62,693 nucleotides of DNA from GCA-2697345 sp045565015 (GTDB lineage Bacteria > Pseudomonadota > Alphaproteobacteria > Rhodobacterales > Rhodobacteraceae), in NCBI GenBank assembly GCA_045565015.1, contig JBJLGD010000008.1:1-62693 (forward strand), in the 5' to 3' direction. How positions within the stretch are numbered: position 1 is the first letter of the stretch; every line of letters starts with the position of its first letter. Under the pieces are notes generated by a model that saw only the letters and a list, made by a program, of their open reading frames with translations, searched no databases and was not told the DNA's origin. The position numbers were made by a program, and so were the translations under genes. This document shows, one piece after another, positions 53,640 through 62,693 of the stretch.

Positions 53640-55853
53640 ATGATAACAAAATTAGTAAAAAAAAATATATTCACTGATAAGGTCAATGCGAATTTTCTTA
53701 AAACGGGGTTTCCGGAACCAGTATCAGTGAAGGGATTAAATTCAGTAAGCCCAAAAAGATTTTTTAATAGGGAGTTAAGTTGGCTAGATTTCAACTATAG
53801 AGTTTTGGAAGAAGCCGAGAATGACGCCGTACCCATTTTAGAAAGAATCAGGTTTTTATCAATCTCAGGTACTAATTTAGATGAATTCTATGGCGTAAGA
53901 GTTGCTGGCTGGCGTCAGCTACTTAAAACTGGTGTGCAAAGATATTCTGAAGATGGCAAAAGCCCCTTGGATCAACTCAAATTAATTGATACGAAATGTC
54001 GAAGTTTGATCTCCTATCAAGACAAAGTTTGGACTTCTTTACTCAAAGACTTAAAGAGTGAAAATATAGAAGTTTTGAATTCGCTTCAATTAAATGATGA
54101 TGAACATCGTTTTTTAGATGCCTATTTTTATTCCAATGTCTTTTCTATTTTGTCTCCTTTGGCTATCGATCCCGCTCATCCATTCCCGTTTATTCCTCAT
54201 TCTGGTCTTGCTTTAGCCTTGCAGTTAGAGAGTAATAACGACAAGTCTGTATTAAGGGCGCTGCTACCTATACCTTCTCAAATAAATCGGTTTATAAAAT
54301 TACCATCACCCGCCTCAAAGCATCGATATTTAATGTTAGACCAATTATTATTAGCAAAGGTAAGTGAACTTTTCCCAGGATACCGACTCAATGGACATTG
54401 TACGTTTAGCGTTTTGAGAGATAGTGATCTTGAGGTTGAAGAAGAAGCAGATGATCTAGTGAGAGAATTTGAAGTTGCCCTAAAGAGACGACGGGTAGGC
54501 GACGTAGTTAGATTAAAACTTGATACTAATTCGCCAATTCAACTTCGGGCTCTAATAATGCAATATCTGGGCGTCTCAGAAAATGAAGTTGTAGAAGTTA
54601 AAGGCATGATAGGTCTATCAAATTTAAATGAGTTGGTGAACATCTCTAAAAAGGATCTAGCATGGCCTAAATTCAATCCTAGAGTTCCTGAGCGAGTTTT
54701 AGATCATGAAGGTAATATATTCAAAGCGATTAAAAAGAAAGATATGCTTCTTCATCATCCCTATGAGACTTTTGAAACTGTTATAAATTTATTAAAACAG
54801 GCAGCGGAAGACCCAAACGTTGTAGCTATAAAACAAACTCTTTATCGCACTTCCAATGAAAGCCCAATAGTGGATGCGCTATGTTTAGCTGCTGAAAATG
54901 GTAAGTCTGTGACTGCACTCGTTGAGTTAAAAGCACGATTTGATGAGGCCGCTAATATCAGACAGGCCAAAAAACTAGAAAAAGCGGGAGCACATGTCGT
55001 GTATGGTTTTATCAAATATAAAACGCATGCAAAAATCTCTTCAGTAGTTAGAAGAGAAAACAATAAACTAGTTACATACACCCATTTTGGTACAGGGAAT
55101 TATCATCCTATTACGGCAAAGTTTTATACTGATTTAAGTCTTTTTACATGTGATAGTTCCCTTGGAAAAGATGCAACAAAGGTATTCAACTACATTGGTG
55201 GGTACGCACAACCCGAAAATTTGGACAGTCTTAATATTTCACCACTTAATTTAAAAAGTAAAATATTAGAGATGATTAAAATAGAGATTAGTAATGTCAG
55301 GTCAGGAAAAAGAGGTGAAATTTGGGCAAAAATGAATTCGATAATTGATCCAGAGATCATAGACTCGCTTTATAAGGCTTCCTGTTTAGGAGTAGAAATA
55401 AGTTTGATTATTCGTGGAATTTGTGGGGTTCGGCCAGGGATAAAGGGTTTGAGTGAAAATATAAGAGTTAAGTCAATAGTTGGACGATTTTTAGAGCATT
55501 CACGAATAATTTGTTTTGGAAATGGGAACTCGTTACCATCAAAGAATGCTAAGGTATTTATCTCTTCAGCAGATTGGATGGGACGAAACTTCGATTGGAG
55601 AGTAGAGACATTGGTGGAAATAAAAAATGCTACTGTAAAAAAACAAGTTGTGAACCAAATAATGGCGGCGAATCTTGCTGACACGAAGCAAAGCTGGGTT
55701 TTGAATTTTGATGGTAGTTATATAAGAGATTCACAGACTGTTAACACCAGCAGTTTCAGCTGTCATAAGTTTTTTATGGAGAATCCGTCTTTATCTGGTC
55801 GCGGTTCAGTCGGAGCAAGTGATGTGCCAGACCTAACTCACTTTTCCAATTGA
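53640..55853 (+). CDS. ppk: Polyphosphate kinase 1
   Basis: 737 residues, polymerising ATP gamma-phosphate into polyphosphate. FFNRELSWLDFNYRVLEEA (N-domain) is at 41-59; the phosphorylated histidine is H463 in KTHAKISSVV. THFGTGNYHP and FTCDSSLGKD also match. Ordered HdaA-Ppk-Ppx. ppk and ppx together suggest active polyphosphate turnover in this organism. Confidence 0.96.
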   Translation: MITKLVKKNIFTDKVNANFLKTGFPEPVSVKGLNSVSPKRFFNRELSWLDFNYRVLEEAENDAVPILERIRFLSISGTNLDEFYGVRVAGWRQLLKTGVQRYSEDGKSPLDQLKLIDTKCRSLISYQDKVWTSLLKDLKSENIEVLNSLQLNDDEHRFLDAYFYSNVFSILSPLAIDPAHPFPFIPHSGLALALQLESNNDKSVLRALLPIPSQINRFIKLPSPASKHRYLMLDQLLLAKVSELFPGYRLNGHCTFSVLRDSDLEVEEEADDLVREFEVALKRRRVGDVVRLKLDTNSPIQLRALIMQYLGVSENEVVEVKGMIGLSNLNELVNISKKDLAWPKFNPRVPERVLDHEGNIFKAIKKKDMLLHHPYETFETVINLLKQAAEDPNVVAIKQTLYRTSNESPIVDALCLAAENGKSVTALVELKARFDEAANIRQAKKLEKAGAHVVYGFIKYKTHAKISSVVRRENNKLVTYTHFGTGNYHPITAKFYTDLSLFTCDSSLGKDATKVFNYIGGYAQPENLDSLNISPLNLKSKILEMIKIEISNVRSGKRGEIWAKMNSIIDPEIIDSLYKASCLGVEISLIIRGICGVRPGIKGLSENIRVKSIVGRFLEHSRIICFGNGNSLPSKNAKVFISSADWMGRNFDWRVETLVEIKNATVKKQVVNQIMAANLADTKQSWVLNFDGSYIRDSQTVNTSSFSCHKFFMENPSLSGRGSVGASDVPDLTHFSN

Positions 55854-55894
55854 TGCTAAACGGTAATTAAGAATTTATAGAAGGACTTGAGTTT

Positions 55895-57436
55895 TTGGTT
55901 GGTAAAATTTCGAACAAGAAAATTGAAATTAACAAAAAGCCGATAACAAGTTCTATTTTTTTAGATGCAAAAGTTAATGCACTCACACGCGTTGGTGTTA
56001 TAGACGTTGGTTCCAACTCTGTCCGGTTAGTTGTTTTTGATGGAGCTGCACGTAGCCCTGCATATTTTTTTAACGAGTATATCTTCTGTGGTCTCGGACA
56101 AGATGTTAATGCAGATGGGTCTTTAAATATTAAGTCTAGAGAAAGGGCTTTTGCGGCCCTTTCAAGGTTTGCATTATTAGTAAAAAATATGAAAATTTTT
56201 CCAATTGTTTGTGTTGCTACCGCTGCTGTTCGAGAAGCTAGTGATCAGCTTAAATTTTGTCAGGATGTGTTTAATAAGACTGGCTTAGACCTAAAGGTTC
56301 TAACGGGTATTGAAGAAGCTCGATTATCTGCACAAGGGGTATTCCTGGGTTGGCCAGAGGCTCAGGGTATAATGTGTGATATTGGTGGTTCATCATTAGA
56401 GTTGGCTTCTTTAGGAGATGGCATTGTTAAAAGTTGTAGTTCTGTTCCACTTGGTCCATTAAAACTTACAAAGTTCAAAAAGGACCAACGACTACTCCGG
56501 TATCAAATTAATAAAAGGCTAATGACTATAAATGGTTTATCAGACTTTTCTGGAAAAGATTTATATTTAGTAGGAGGATCATGGAGAGCCATTGCGAGAT
56601 TAGATATGGAAAGGAGAAAATATCCCTTGAAGGTTTTACATGAATATCAAATGACGGAAGATTCTATTTTAAAAACTGTTAAATGGGTTTTGTCTCAGGA
56701 TATTAAAGAACTAGGTAATTTAACTGGTATTTCAAAATCGAGACTTAAGTTAGTTCCTGTAGCAGCCCAAGTTTTAAGATCGTTGGTAAAAAAATTAAAA
56801 CCTAAATCTGTTTCCTTATCTAGTTATGGAATAAGAGAGGGTGTTTTATACGAGCAAATGCCATATAAATTAAAACGGTGTGATCCTTTATTAGAAGCTT
56901 GCAGATTGGATGAAGAACAGAATGCAAGAATCTCAGGATTTGGATTAAAATTATTTAAGTTTCTTTCTCCATTATTCCAAAAATGTTCAAATAGAAAAAA
57001 TAGATTAATTAAATCTGCTTGTTTACTTCATGACGTTAATTGGCGTGCTCATCCAGACTACAGAGCTGAAGTATGTTTTGACAACGCTACGAGAGCAAAC
57101 TTAGGTGGTTTATCTCACAAAGAGCGGATTTTTCTCGGGGTTTCGTTATTGCACAGATATAAGAATAGCCGATTAAATACACAATATGAGAAAGTATTAG
57201 GCCTTCTAACCACTGAAGAACTGAAAGAGGCGGAGATTTTAGGAAAAGCGATGCGGTTTGGTGCTATGTTTTCAATAATAGATGCCGATATACCAGCAAA
57301 GTTGCATTGGGACTCGAAGATGAGGGTAATTAGATTAACTTTAAGACCTAAGAGCCGAAGTTTATATGGAGAAGTTGTGCAAGCAAGGTTTTTATCTTTG
57401 GCGAAGTCGATGGAATCAAGAATAGAGGTATTATAA
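55895..57436 (+). CDS. ppx: Exopolyphosphatase / GppA family
   Basis: 513 residues with the actin-like ASKHA fold. VIDVGSNSVRLVVFDG (about 35-50) and CDIGGSSLELASLGDG (about 163-178) are the two phosphate-binding loops, and LLHDVNWRAHPDYR gives the C-terminal HD-like part. It trims polyphosphate and/or pppGpp. The TTG start has AAGGA ten bases upstream. It follows ppk after 41 bases. Confidence 0.92.
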   Translation: MVGKISNKKIEINKKPITSSIFLDAKVNALTRVGVIDVGSNSVRLVVFDGAARSPAYFFNEYIFCGLGQDVNADGSLNIKSRERAFAALSRFALLVKNMKIFPIVCVATAAVREASDQLKFCQDVFNKTGLDLKVLTGIEEARLSAQGVFLGWPEAQGIMCDIGGSSLELASLGDGIVKSCSSVPLGPLKLTKFKKDQRLLRYQINKRLMTINGLSDFSGKDLYLVGGSWRAIARLDMERRKYPLKVLHEYQMTEDSILKTVKWVLSQDIKELGNLTGISKSRLKLVPVAAQVLRSLVKKLKPKSVSLSSYGIREGVLYEQMPYKLKRCDPLLEACRLDEEQNARISGFGLKLFKFLSPLFQKCSNRKNRLIKSACLLHDVNWRAHPDYRAEVCFDNATRANLGGLSHKERIFLGVSLLHRYKNSRLNTQYEKVLGLLTTEELKEAEILGKAMRFGAMFSIIDADIPAKLHWDSKMRVIRLTLRPKSRSLYGEVVQARFLSLAKSMESRIEVL

Positions 57437-57527
57437 CATTTTATCCTCAAAATTAATTATACTAATCTTGGCAAAAGGTTAAGTTTAAACTAAGCCTTTG
57501 TGATTGATACAATAGAGAGAACATAGA

Positions 57528-58868
57528 ATGCGATTAACAAAATATTTTTTACCAATATTGAAAGAAACACCAGCTGAGGCTCAGGTTGTTAGTCATAGGT
57601 ATATGTTGCGAGCTGGTATGATTAAACAATCCAGCGCAGGAATTTATTCGTGGTTGCCTCTCGGTTTTAAAGTATTACAGAAAATAGAAAAAATTGTCCA
57701 TGAAGAGCAGGCAGCGGCTGGTCATATACCAATGTTAATGCCGACGCTGCAATCAGCTGATTTATGGCGCGAAAGCGGTCGTTATGAAGATTATGGTGAG
57801 GAGATGCTTAGGGTAACAGATCGTAACGGAAGAGATCTGTTATATGGCCCTACAAATGAGGAGTTAATTACTGATATTTTTAGATCATATGTTTCAAGTT
57901 ATAAAGATTTGCCTCTAACTCTGTATCATATCCAGTGGAAATTTCGAGATGAAATTAGACCACGATTTGGTGTAATGCGAGGTAGAGAGTTTTATATGAA
58001 AGATGGATATAATTTTGATCTAGATTATAGAAGCGCAATGCATGCTTATAACAGGCATATGATTAGTTACTTAAAATCTTACGAACGTATGGGTTTAAAG
58101 GCGATACCTATGAGGGCTGATAGCGGACCAATTGGTGGAGATGACACTCATGAGTTTTTAGTTCTTGCCGAAACTGGTGAAAGTGAAGTTTTTTTTGATG
58201 ACCGTATTTTGGATCTAAGTTTTGGGAATAAAGATATTAATTATAGCGATGACAAAGCTTGTGCTGAATTTGTAGAAAACTGGACTAGCCCGTACGCAAG
58301 AACAAAAGAGACTCACGATCAACAGGTTTTTGATTTAGTGCCTTCATCTAACCAAAAAACGTCAAGAGGAATTGAGGTGGGACAAATTTTTTATTTTGGT
58401 ACAAAATACTCTGACGCTATGAGCGCTAAAGTCCAAAATCATAAGGGTGAAAATATTCCTGTTCATATGGGTAGCCATGGAATTGGCATATCACGTTTGG
58501 TTGGAGCGATAATTGAAGCTAATCATGACGATAAGGGTATAATCTGGCCCGAAGGTGTAACACCCTTTCACAGTGGTTTAATAAACCTGAAGCAAGGTGA
58601 CAGCCAAACAGACTCAGCTTGTGAACAAATTTATAAAGAATTGACCGAGTTGGGTCTCGATATCCTCTATGACGACAGAGCTGAGAGAGCTGGTGGAAAG
58701 TTTGCCACCATGGATCTTATAGGGTTACCTTGGAGAATAACAGTAGGTCCACGTGGGTTAAAAAATAATACGGTTGAATTAACTAATAGGCGAACTGGTA
58801 AAAATGAAGATATTTCTTTAGAACTGGTTTCTAAGAGACTCATTAGTATTTACAGTAAACTGCTTTAA
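57528..58868 (+). CDS. proS: Prolyl-tRNA synthetase, short alphaproteobacterial form
   Basis: 446 residues, class II. Motif 2 lies in QWKFRDEIRPRFGVMRGREF (about 144-163), and motif 3 is GIGISRLVGAIIE. It lacks the about 180-residue editing insertion of E. coli ProRS (572 residues), as expected for alphaproteobacteria, in which a separate ProXp protein usually edits Ala-tRNA(Pro); I see no such gene here. It precedes lolC, lolD, a conserved order. Confidence 0.95.
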   Translation: MRLTKYFLPILKETPAEAQVVSHRYMLRAGMIKQSSAGIYSWLPLGFKVLQKIEKIVHEEQAAAGHIPMLMPTLQSADLWRESGRYEDYGEEMLRVTDRNGRDLLYGPTNEELITDIFRSYVSSYKDLPLTLYHIQWKFRDEIRPRFGVMRGREFYMKDGYNFDLDYRSAMHAYNRHMISYLKSYERMGLKAIPMRADSGPIGGDDTHEFLVLAETGESEVFFDDRILDLSFGNKDINYSDDKACAEFVENWTSPYARTKETHDQQVFDLVPSSNQKTSRGIEVGQIFYFGTKYSDAMSAKVQNHKGENIPVHMGSHGIGISRLVGAIIEANHDDKGIIWPEGVTPFHSGLINLKQGDSQTDSACEQIYKELTELGLDILYDDRAERAGGKFATMDLIGLPWRITVGPRGLKNNTVELTNRRTGKNEDISLELVSKRLISIYSKLL

Positions 58869-58954
58869 TAAATTGAATTAAAATTTTAAATTACTTACTT
58901 TGTATAAGAAAAGTTCTAAAACTTTCTTTGGGTTACTTGACGATTGGTTGAAAA

Positions 58955-60226
58955 ATGCTTTTTTCAAATTTTGAACTTTTGATAGCTTGGAGGTATCTCC
59001 GCTCCCGACGTTCGGACGGAGGGATTAGTGCTATGACATGGATTAGTTTGATCGGCATAACTCTTGCAGTAATGGCACTCATAGTGACGCTCGCGGTTAG
59101 ATCTGGTTTTAGATATGAATTTGTTGACACTATCTTAGGAGCAAATAGCCATATTACTGTATATAACGCTACAATTATAAAAGAAAATGGACAACGCGTA
59201 AGCGGGATACTGGACTATAATGAAATTTCAACAAAAATATCAAATATTCAAGGAGTGAAAACTTCGGCGCCGATTATTAAACGTCAGGTTATGGTTTCTT
59301 CACAAGAAAGGAGTGTTGGGGTCGAAGTATTTGGTATTAGTGAAAACGACTTATACTCTTTCGAGAGGGTAGCAGTTCCTGAAAGATATTATGGAAATAT
59401 AAAAGACTTCTCTAAAGGCATAGCAATTGGAATAGGCATTGCAAAAGAATTGGGGGTTTTCGTAGGTGATAAAGTTAAATTAATATCCCCAGATGGAGTT
59501 CAAACTGCGTTTGGTACTATTCCTAGGGTTTCAGTTTATGAAATAGTTTATATTTTTCAAGTTGGAAGATATGATATTGACCGCACAAGATTATATATGC
59601 CCTTTCATAACGCTCAAACCTTTTTTGGAGTTGAAGGCTTTGCTGACGAAATTGAAATAATTTTGGAAGATCCAGAAATTATCACTGAAAATCTTTTGAA
59701 TAAAGTTCTAAGTACCTCTTCGAGTCTTTCATATTGGACTTGGAAAGACAGCTCTGGGGCATTTTTGCAAGCGCTTGAGATGGAAGATAATGTTATGTTT
59801 TTAATTTTATCCATTTTGGTATTAATAGCATCAATGAATATAGTGTCCGGTCTGATTATGTTGGTGAAAAATAAAGGGCGAGATATAGCTATTTTGAGAA
59901 CCATAGGATTAACCCAATCTTCCATAATGAAAGTTTTTTTCCTATGTGGTGCTTTTGTTGGTATAATCGGTACTATTTGGGGCGTATTACTAGGCTGTAC
60001 ATTAGTAATATACATTGAAGTAATTTTTAATTTTATTAATAGTCTCTCCGAGGGCGATATGTGGGATCCATCTGTAAGGTATTTGTCTCGATTACCGGCA
60101 CGTTTAGAATTAAAGGATGTCATTTCCACAGTTCTTCTTTCACTTCTTTTAAGTTTTTTTGTAACAATTTTTCCTGCTCGCCGAGCTGCTAAAATGGATC
60201 CGGTCGAGGGACTAAGATATGAGTGA
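58955..60226 (+). CDS. lolC: Lipoprotein-releasing permease LolC/LolE
   Basis: 423 residues. Membrane helix 1 is at about 25-50 (ISLIGITLAVMALIVTLAVRS), then a large periplasmic domain with the FtsX-like fold, and three C-terminal helices (about 275-405) ending in PARRAAKMDPVEGLRYE. It releases lipoproteins to LolA with LolD. A single permease type suggests a homodimeric LolF-like arrangement is possible. It overlaps lolD by 8 bases. Confidence 0.92.
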   Translation: MLFSNFELLIAWRYLRSRRSDGGISAMTWISLIGITLAVMALIVTLAVRSGFRYEFVDTILGANSHITVYNATIIKENGQRVSGILDYNEISTKISNIQGVKTSAPIIKRQVMVSSQERSVGVEVFGISENDLYSFERVAVPERYYGNIKDFSKGIAIGIGIAKELGVFVGDKVKLISPDGVQTAFGTIPRVSVYEIVYIFQVGRYDIDRTRLYMPFHNAQTFFGVEGFADEIEIILEDPEIITENLLNKVLSTSSSLSYWTWKDSSGAFLQALEMEDNVMFLILSILVLIASMNIVSGLIMLVKNKGRDIAILRTIGLTQSSIMKVFFLCGAFVGIIGTIWGVLLGCTLVIYIEVIFNFINSLSEGDMWDPSVRYLSRLPARLELKDVISTVLLSLLLSFFVTIFPARRAAKMDPVEGLRYE

Positions 60227-60896
60227 TTCAGTATTAGTTTTGTCCAATATCTATAAAAGTTACTTTCAAGGAACGCCTAAGGAGATAAATGTATTACAAG
60301 GTGTCGATCTTACGGTTGAAAAAGGCGAAATTATAGCGTTGGTGGCGCCTTCAGGAGCCGGAAAATCAACTCTTTTGCACATAGCTGGTTTACTAGATAA
60401 ACCCGACTCTGGTCAAATATATGTGGCTGGAGATTCGAAGAATTTAAATTCGGACCGTGTTCGAACAAATATACGTAAAACTAAGGTTGGCTTTGTCTAC
60501 CAATCAAACAATCTTTTACCCGAGTTTAGTGCTTTAGAAAATGTTGTTTTACCTCAACTTGTTGCTGGCAAGCTAAAGAAGCACTCTTTTGATAGAGCCA
60601 GGATGTTATTAGAAAAAGTAGGATTAGCTCATAGAGCTAATCATAGACCTGGCACACTTTCTGGTGGAGAACAGCAAAGAGTAGCGTTTTGTAGGGCTTT
60701 GGCTAACAAACCGAACCTACTTTTAGCTGATGAGCCAACAGGAAATTTGGATACTGAAACTTCTGCTAGTGTTTTTGATACTGTAATAAATTTAGCAAAG
60801 GAAACAGGGCTTTCTGCAATTGTAGCTACCCATAACCTTGACCTTGCATCTCGCTTAGATAGGATTATTTACTTGAATAAAGGTGTTATTAGTTAG
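60219..60896 (+). CDS. lolD: Lipoprotein-releasing ABC transporter ATPase LolD
   Basis: 225-residue ABC ATPase. P-loop APSGAGKST at about 43-51 (Ala in the first Gly position, a variant common in related LolD proteins), Q-loop in YQSNNLLPEF, signature LSGGEQQRVAF, Walker B LLLADEPTGNLD and switch THNL. It powers LolC. It overlaps the upstream lolC by 8 bases and is convergent with the hydrolase gene. Confidence 0.95.
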   Translation: MSDSVLVLSNIYKSYFQGTPKEINVLQGVDLTVEKGEIIALVAPSGAGKSTLLHIAGLLDKPDSGQIYVAGDSKNLNSDRVRTNIRKTKVGFVYQSNNLLPEFSALENVVLPQLVAGKLKKHSFDRARMLLEKVGLAHRANHRPGTLSGGEQQRVAFCRALANKPNLLLADEPTGNLDTETSASVFDTVINLAKETGLSAIVATHNLDLASRLDRIIYLNKGVIS

Positions 60897-60902
60897 TCTA
60901 TT

Positions 60903-61841
60903 TTAAGTGTTCTTGTAAAAAAAATTATCTATCAGATTAATGGTCTGATCTCTAACTTTTTTAACTTCCATAATTAATTCATGTTTTGCATTTTGAACAG
61001 TTATTAATTTCCCATTGTCCCATTTAGAAATTCTTTTCCTGATCGCGTTAGTATCTATGATGGACTCATTTGAACCGACTAGAACTAAACTAGGAACTGG
61101 TGGAGCTGAAAGGTTTTCTAACAATCGACACTCTCTTAAACTTTCATTTATCCAACCAATAGTAGGACTTCCCAACATAAGTTCGGGGTAGGTGTTTAAC
61201 TGATTTTTAATTCTCCCGTACATATTTTGAGAATTAGTTAAAACATTTTTTTCAAAAGGTGTGTATATAACATAGTTTTTGGTACTACCCCCTGGCACTA
61301 TTTTTGTAGAAAGAGGGCTCATTCGAGCTATTGGTTCGACGACCTTTGACAGTAACTGGACAAATGGTGAAATTGACAAGCCCCACATTGGGCTTGTAAA
61401 AACTGTTGCAGTGAATGGTAATTTCTCTATCAAGCTTCGCATAGCGATGCAGCCACCCATTGAGTGAGAAAGAAGATAAAGGGGTTTGGGTAGTTCCAAA
61501 GATGAGAACGCTTGAAGGGTTGCCCTAACATCTTTTTGATAATCAGAATATTTTTTAATATGTCCAATAAAGTGGTTTTTATGTAATCTATCTGATAGCC
61601 CTTGTCCTCTCCAATCAATAGCCATCACAGAATAACCCTTTTTACTTAATAAATCGGCTGCAGCTCCGTATTTTTCTATAAACTCACCTCTTCCTGGAAA
61701 TATCAAAACAGTTCCTTTTCTTCCATTTCTCCAAATACCAAGGCGAATTTTTTTATCATCTTCAGTCGAAAGCCACTTAGCAAAACCCCCAGGAGGACCC
61801 ATTGCTACTTTAGAAAAAAATGGGGCGTCTGATTTTATCAA
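60903..61841 (-). CDS. Alpha/beta hydrolase, lysophospholipase (PldB)-like
   Basis: 312 residues, alpha/beta-hydrolase fold. The oxyanion loop is IFPGRGEFIEKY, and the nucleophile S127 sits in LSHSMGG (Ser instead of the usual Gly before His). The catalytic Asp (about 264-270) and the final His in NAKHELIME fit. It starts at a TTG that overlaps the stop of the SCP2-domain gene by four bases. Likely a lysophospholipase or monoacylglycerol lipase. Confidence 0.85.
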   Translation of the reverse strand: MIKSDAPFFSKVAMGPPGGFAKWLSTEDDKKIRLGIWRNGRKGTVLIFPGRGEFIEKYGAAADLLSKKGYSVMAIDWRGQGLSDRLHKNHFIGHIKKYSDYQKDVRATLQAFSSLELPKPLYLLSHSMGGCIAMRSLIEKLPFTATVFTSPMWGLSISPFVQLLSKVVEPIARMSPLSTKIVPGGSTKNYVIYTPFEKNVLTNSQNMYGRIKNQLNTYPELMLGSPTIGWINESLRECRLLENLSAPPVPSLVLVGSNESIIDTNAIRKRISKWDNGKLITVQNAKHELIMEVKKVRDQTINLIDNFFYKNT

Positions 61842-62125
61842 GAGAAATGTTTCCCAAGCTCTATTGCGAATTTTATATCACCCTTTATCTCGAGTTTTTT
61901 TGACATTATCGCTACCTGGACTTTTGTATTTCCCATAAGTAATGCTTTAAAGGTTTTAGCCGTTGCAGTCATCGTACATCTCGCCGGTTCATTAGATTTT
62001 CTAATCCCCGACTCATCAACTATTATCGAACCTTCATCACTGATTTGTATTTTTACACTACCAGCAAAATTATTTTTAATTTTTTTTTCTAATAGATCCA
62101 TAGCTAAGTCTATTGTTGTTTTCAT
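61838..62125 (-). CDS. SCP2 sterol-carrier-domain protein
   Basis: 95-residue single-domain protein of the SCP2 family: KTTIDLAMDLLEKKIKNN, an acidic/hydrophobic sheet (VKIQISDEGSIIVDESG), CTMTATAKTFKALLMG and KGDIKFAIELG. SCP2 proteins bind lipids and acyl-CoA. It overlaps the PldB-like gene, so a shared lipid role is likely. Confidence 0.88.
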   Translation of the reverse strand: MKTTIDLAMDLLEKKIKNNFAGSVKIQISDEGSIIVDESGIRKSNEPARCTMTATAKTFKALLMGNTKVQVAIMSKKLEIKGDIKFAIELGKHFS

Positions 62126-62383
62126 AATAGATTACCATAATAAAAAGATGCCTGATATATTTCAACTATATTAGCAGAATAATCAAACTATAATTGAACT
62201 AATATGGAAGTGATCTCGCTAAGATGTTACTTTCTATTGATATCATGAAGCTTATACGTTGACCTCTACTTCAGTTAATAGAAATAGATTTTAACTTTTA
62301 TAAATCATATATTTAATAATCTTCTGGTAATAACTTAAACTATGTGTTTCATAAATGGTTCCATTGTTAAAGAGATATTAAAC

Positions 62384-62693
62384 ATGACTGATACCTCCAC
62401 AATCACTGCTATTTTAGGACCTACAAATACGGGAAAAACCTTCTACGCAATAGATCGTATGCTATCCCACAAAAGTGGTATTATAGGTTTACCATTACGA
62501 CTTTTAGCGAGAGAAGTGTTTGATAAAGTAGTGTCTATTCGTGGAATAAAAGCAGTCGCATTGGTTACTGGGGAAGAGCGGATTATTCCAAGTAAACCAA
62601 AATACTGGGTTTGTACTGTAGAGGCTATGCCTAAAGATATCAAAGTTGATTTTGTGGCTGTTGATGAAATTCAACTGTGCGCAGATCGGGAGC
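62384..62693 (+). CDS. Suv3-like ATP-dependent helicase, N-terminal part
   Basis: Only the first 103 codons are inside the window; the frame is open to the edge. P-loop GPTNTGKT (about 11-18), IIGLPLRLLAREVFDKV, TGEERI and the DEIQ box near the end fit the Suv3 family of RNA/DNA helicases, typical of alphaproteobacteria and mitochondria. Upstream 258 bases are without genes; nothing definite is visible there. Confidence 0.85.
   Translation, partial: MTDTSTITAILGPTNTGKTFYAIDRMLSHKSGIIGLPLRLLAREVFDKVVSIRGIKAVALVTGEERIIPSKPKYWVCTVEAMPKDIKVDFVAVDEIQLCADRE

Noticed and set aside
59614..60129. 171-codon minus-strand frame opposite lolC
   Set aside because: Antisense to a strong LolC gene; no family resemblance.
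60219..60896. Ala in the first position of the LolD P-loop
   Set aside because: Looks like a broken Walker A at first sight but is a variant I recall in related LolD proteins, with the rest of the motif intact.

Overview
The window looks like a chromosomal segment of a streamlined, AT-rich marine alphaproteobacterium. Inference: it is most like the Rhodobacterales/Roseobacter side of the class. This rests on gene content and order: propionyl-CoA carboxylase beta, two small genes, propionyl-CoA carboxylase alpha and methylmalonyl-CoA mutase; HdaA-Ppk-Ppx; a short prolyl-tRNA synthetase followed by LolC-LolD; RluB-type synthase, TadA, GatC-GatA; and many TTT/DMT-type transporters. Intergenic gaps are short, operons are tightly packed, and I see no insertion sequence, prophage or CRISPR array. 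The exception is the left edge (about 1-1760), which is visibly richer in G+C and holds a decayed LysR-like relic beside a fumarylacetoacetase gene.

Layout. 1-1762: relic plus fahA. 2044-6828 (minus): a five-gene operon encoding a three-subunit molybdenum hydroxylase, a MoaD-like sulfur-carrier protein and an N-carbamoyl-D-amino-acid hydrolase; this is the most interesting metabolic unit here. 7068-8893: a DMT exporter, a TauE/SafE permease and a small unrecognised gene that overlaps the permease start. 9105-12039: DUF1800, Tat-exported DUF1501 and a small secreted protein. 12096-18877: housekeeping (pseudouridine synthase, tadA, gatCA, lipoprotein, amidase, RNase P RNA, ribosomal protein L33, GST, Bax-inhibitor-like protein). 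18991-20863: quinone reductase and a HisN-type phosphatase. 20894-28644: a carboxylate-uptake locus with a sensor kinase, response regulator and orphan binding protein reading left, and TctC-TctB-TctA plus an AtuA-like/DUF4387 pair reading right. 28645-32134: guanine deaminase and a large PilM/PilP-like membrane protein.

32135-37711: sulfur/methyl metabolism (CoA-binding protein, MetY, an Lrp regulator, a zinc-dependent homocysteine methyltransferase), RlmB, tRNA-Tyr, PsiE-like protein and tRNA-Gly. 37864-44618: small conserved genes (YtoQ, phosphodiesterase, DnaJ/TerB protein, 5-formyl-THF cyclo-ligase, YmdB-like phosphodiesterase, YebC) and two drug/metabolite exporters. 44780-51850: propionyl-CoA to succinyl-CoA module. 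51876-57436: AI-2E-type permease, HdaA, Ppk, Ppx. 57528-60896: ProS, LolC, LolD. 60903-62125 (minus): a lysophospholipase-like hydrolase and an SCP2-domain protein. 62384-end: the start of a Suv3-like helicase cut by the window edge.

Together the genes suggest a heterotroph that takes up carboxylates, degrades aromatic amino acids, purines, N-carbamoyl compounds and odd-chain or branched substrates through propionyl-CoA, and stores polyphosphate. All functions are read from recognisable motifs and family knowledge; nothing was searched against a database.
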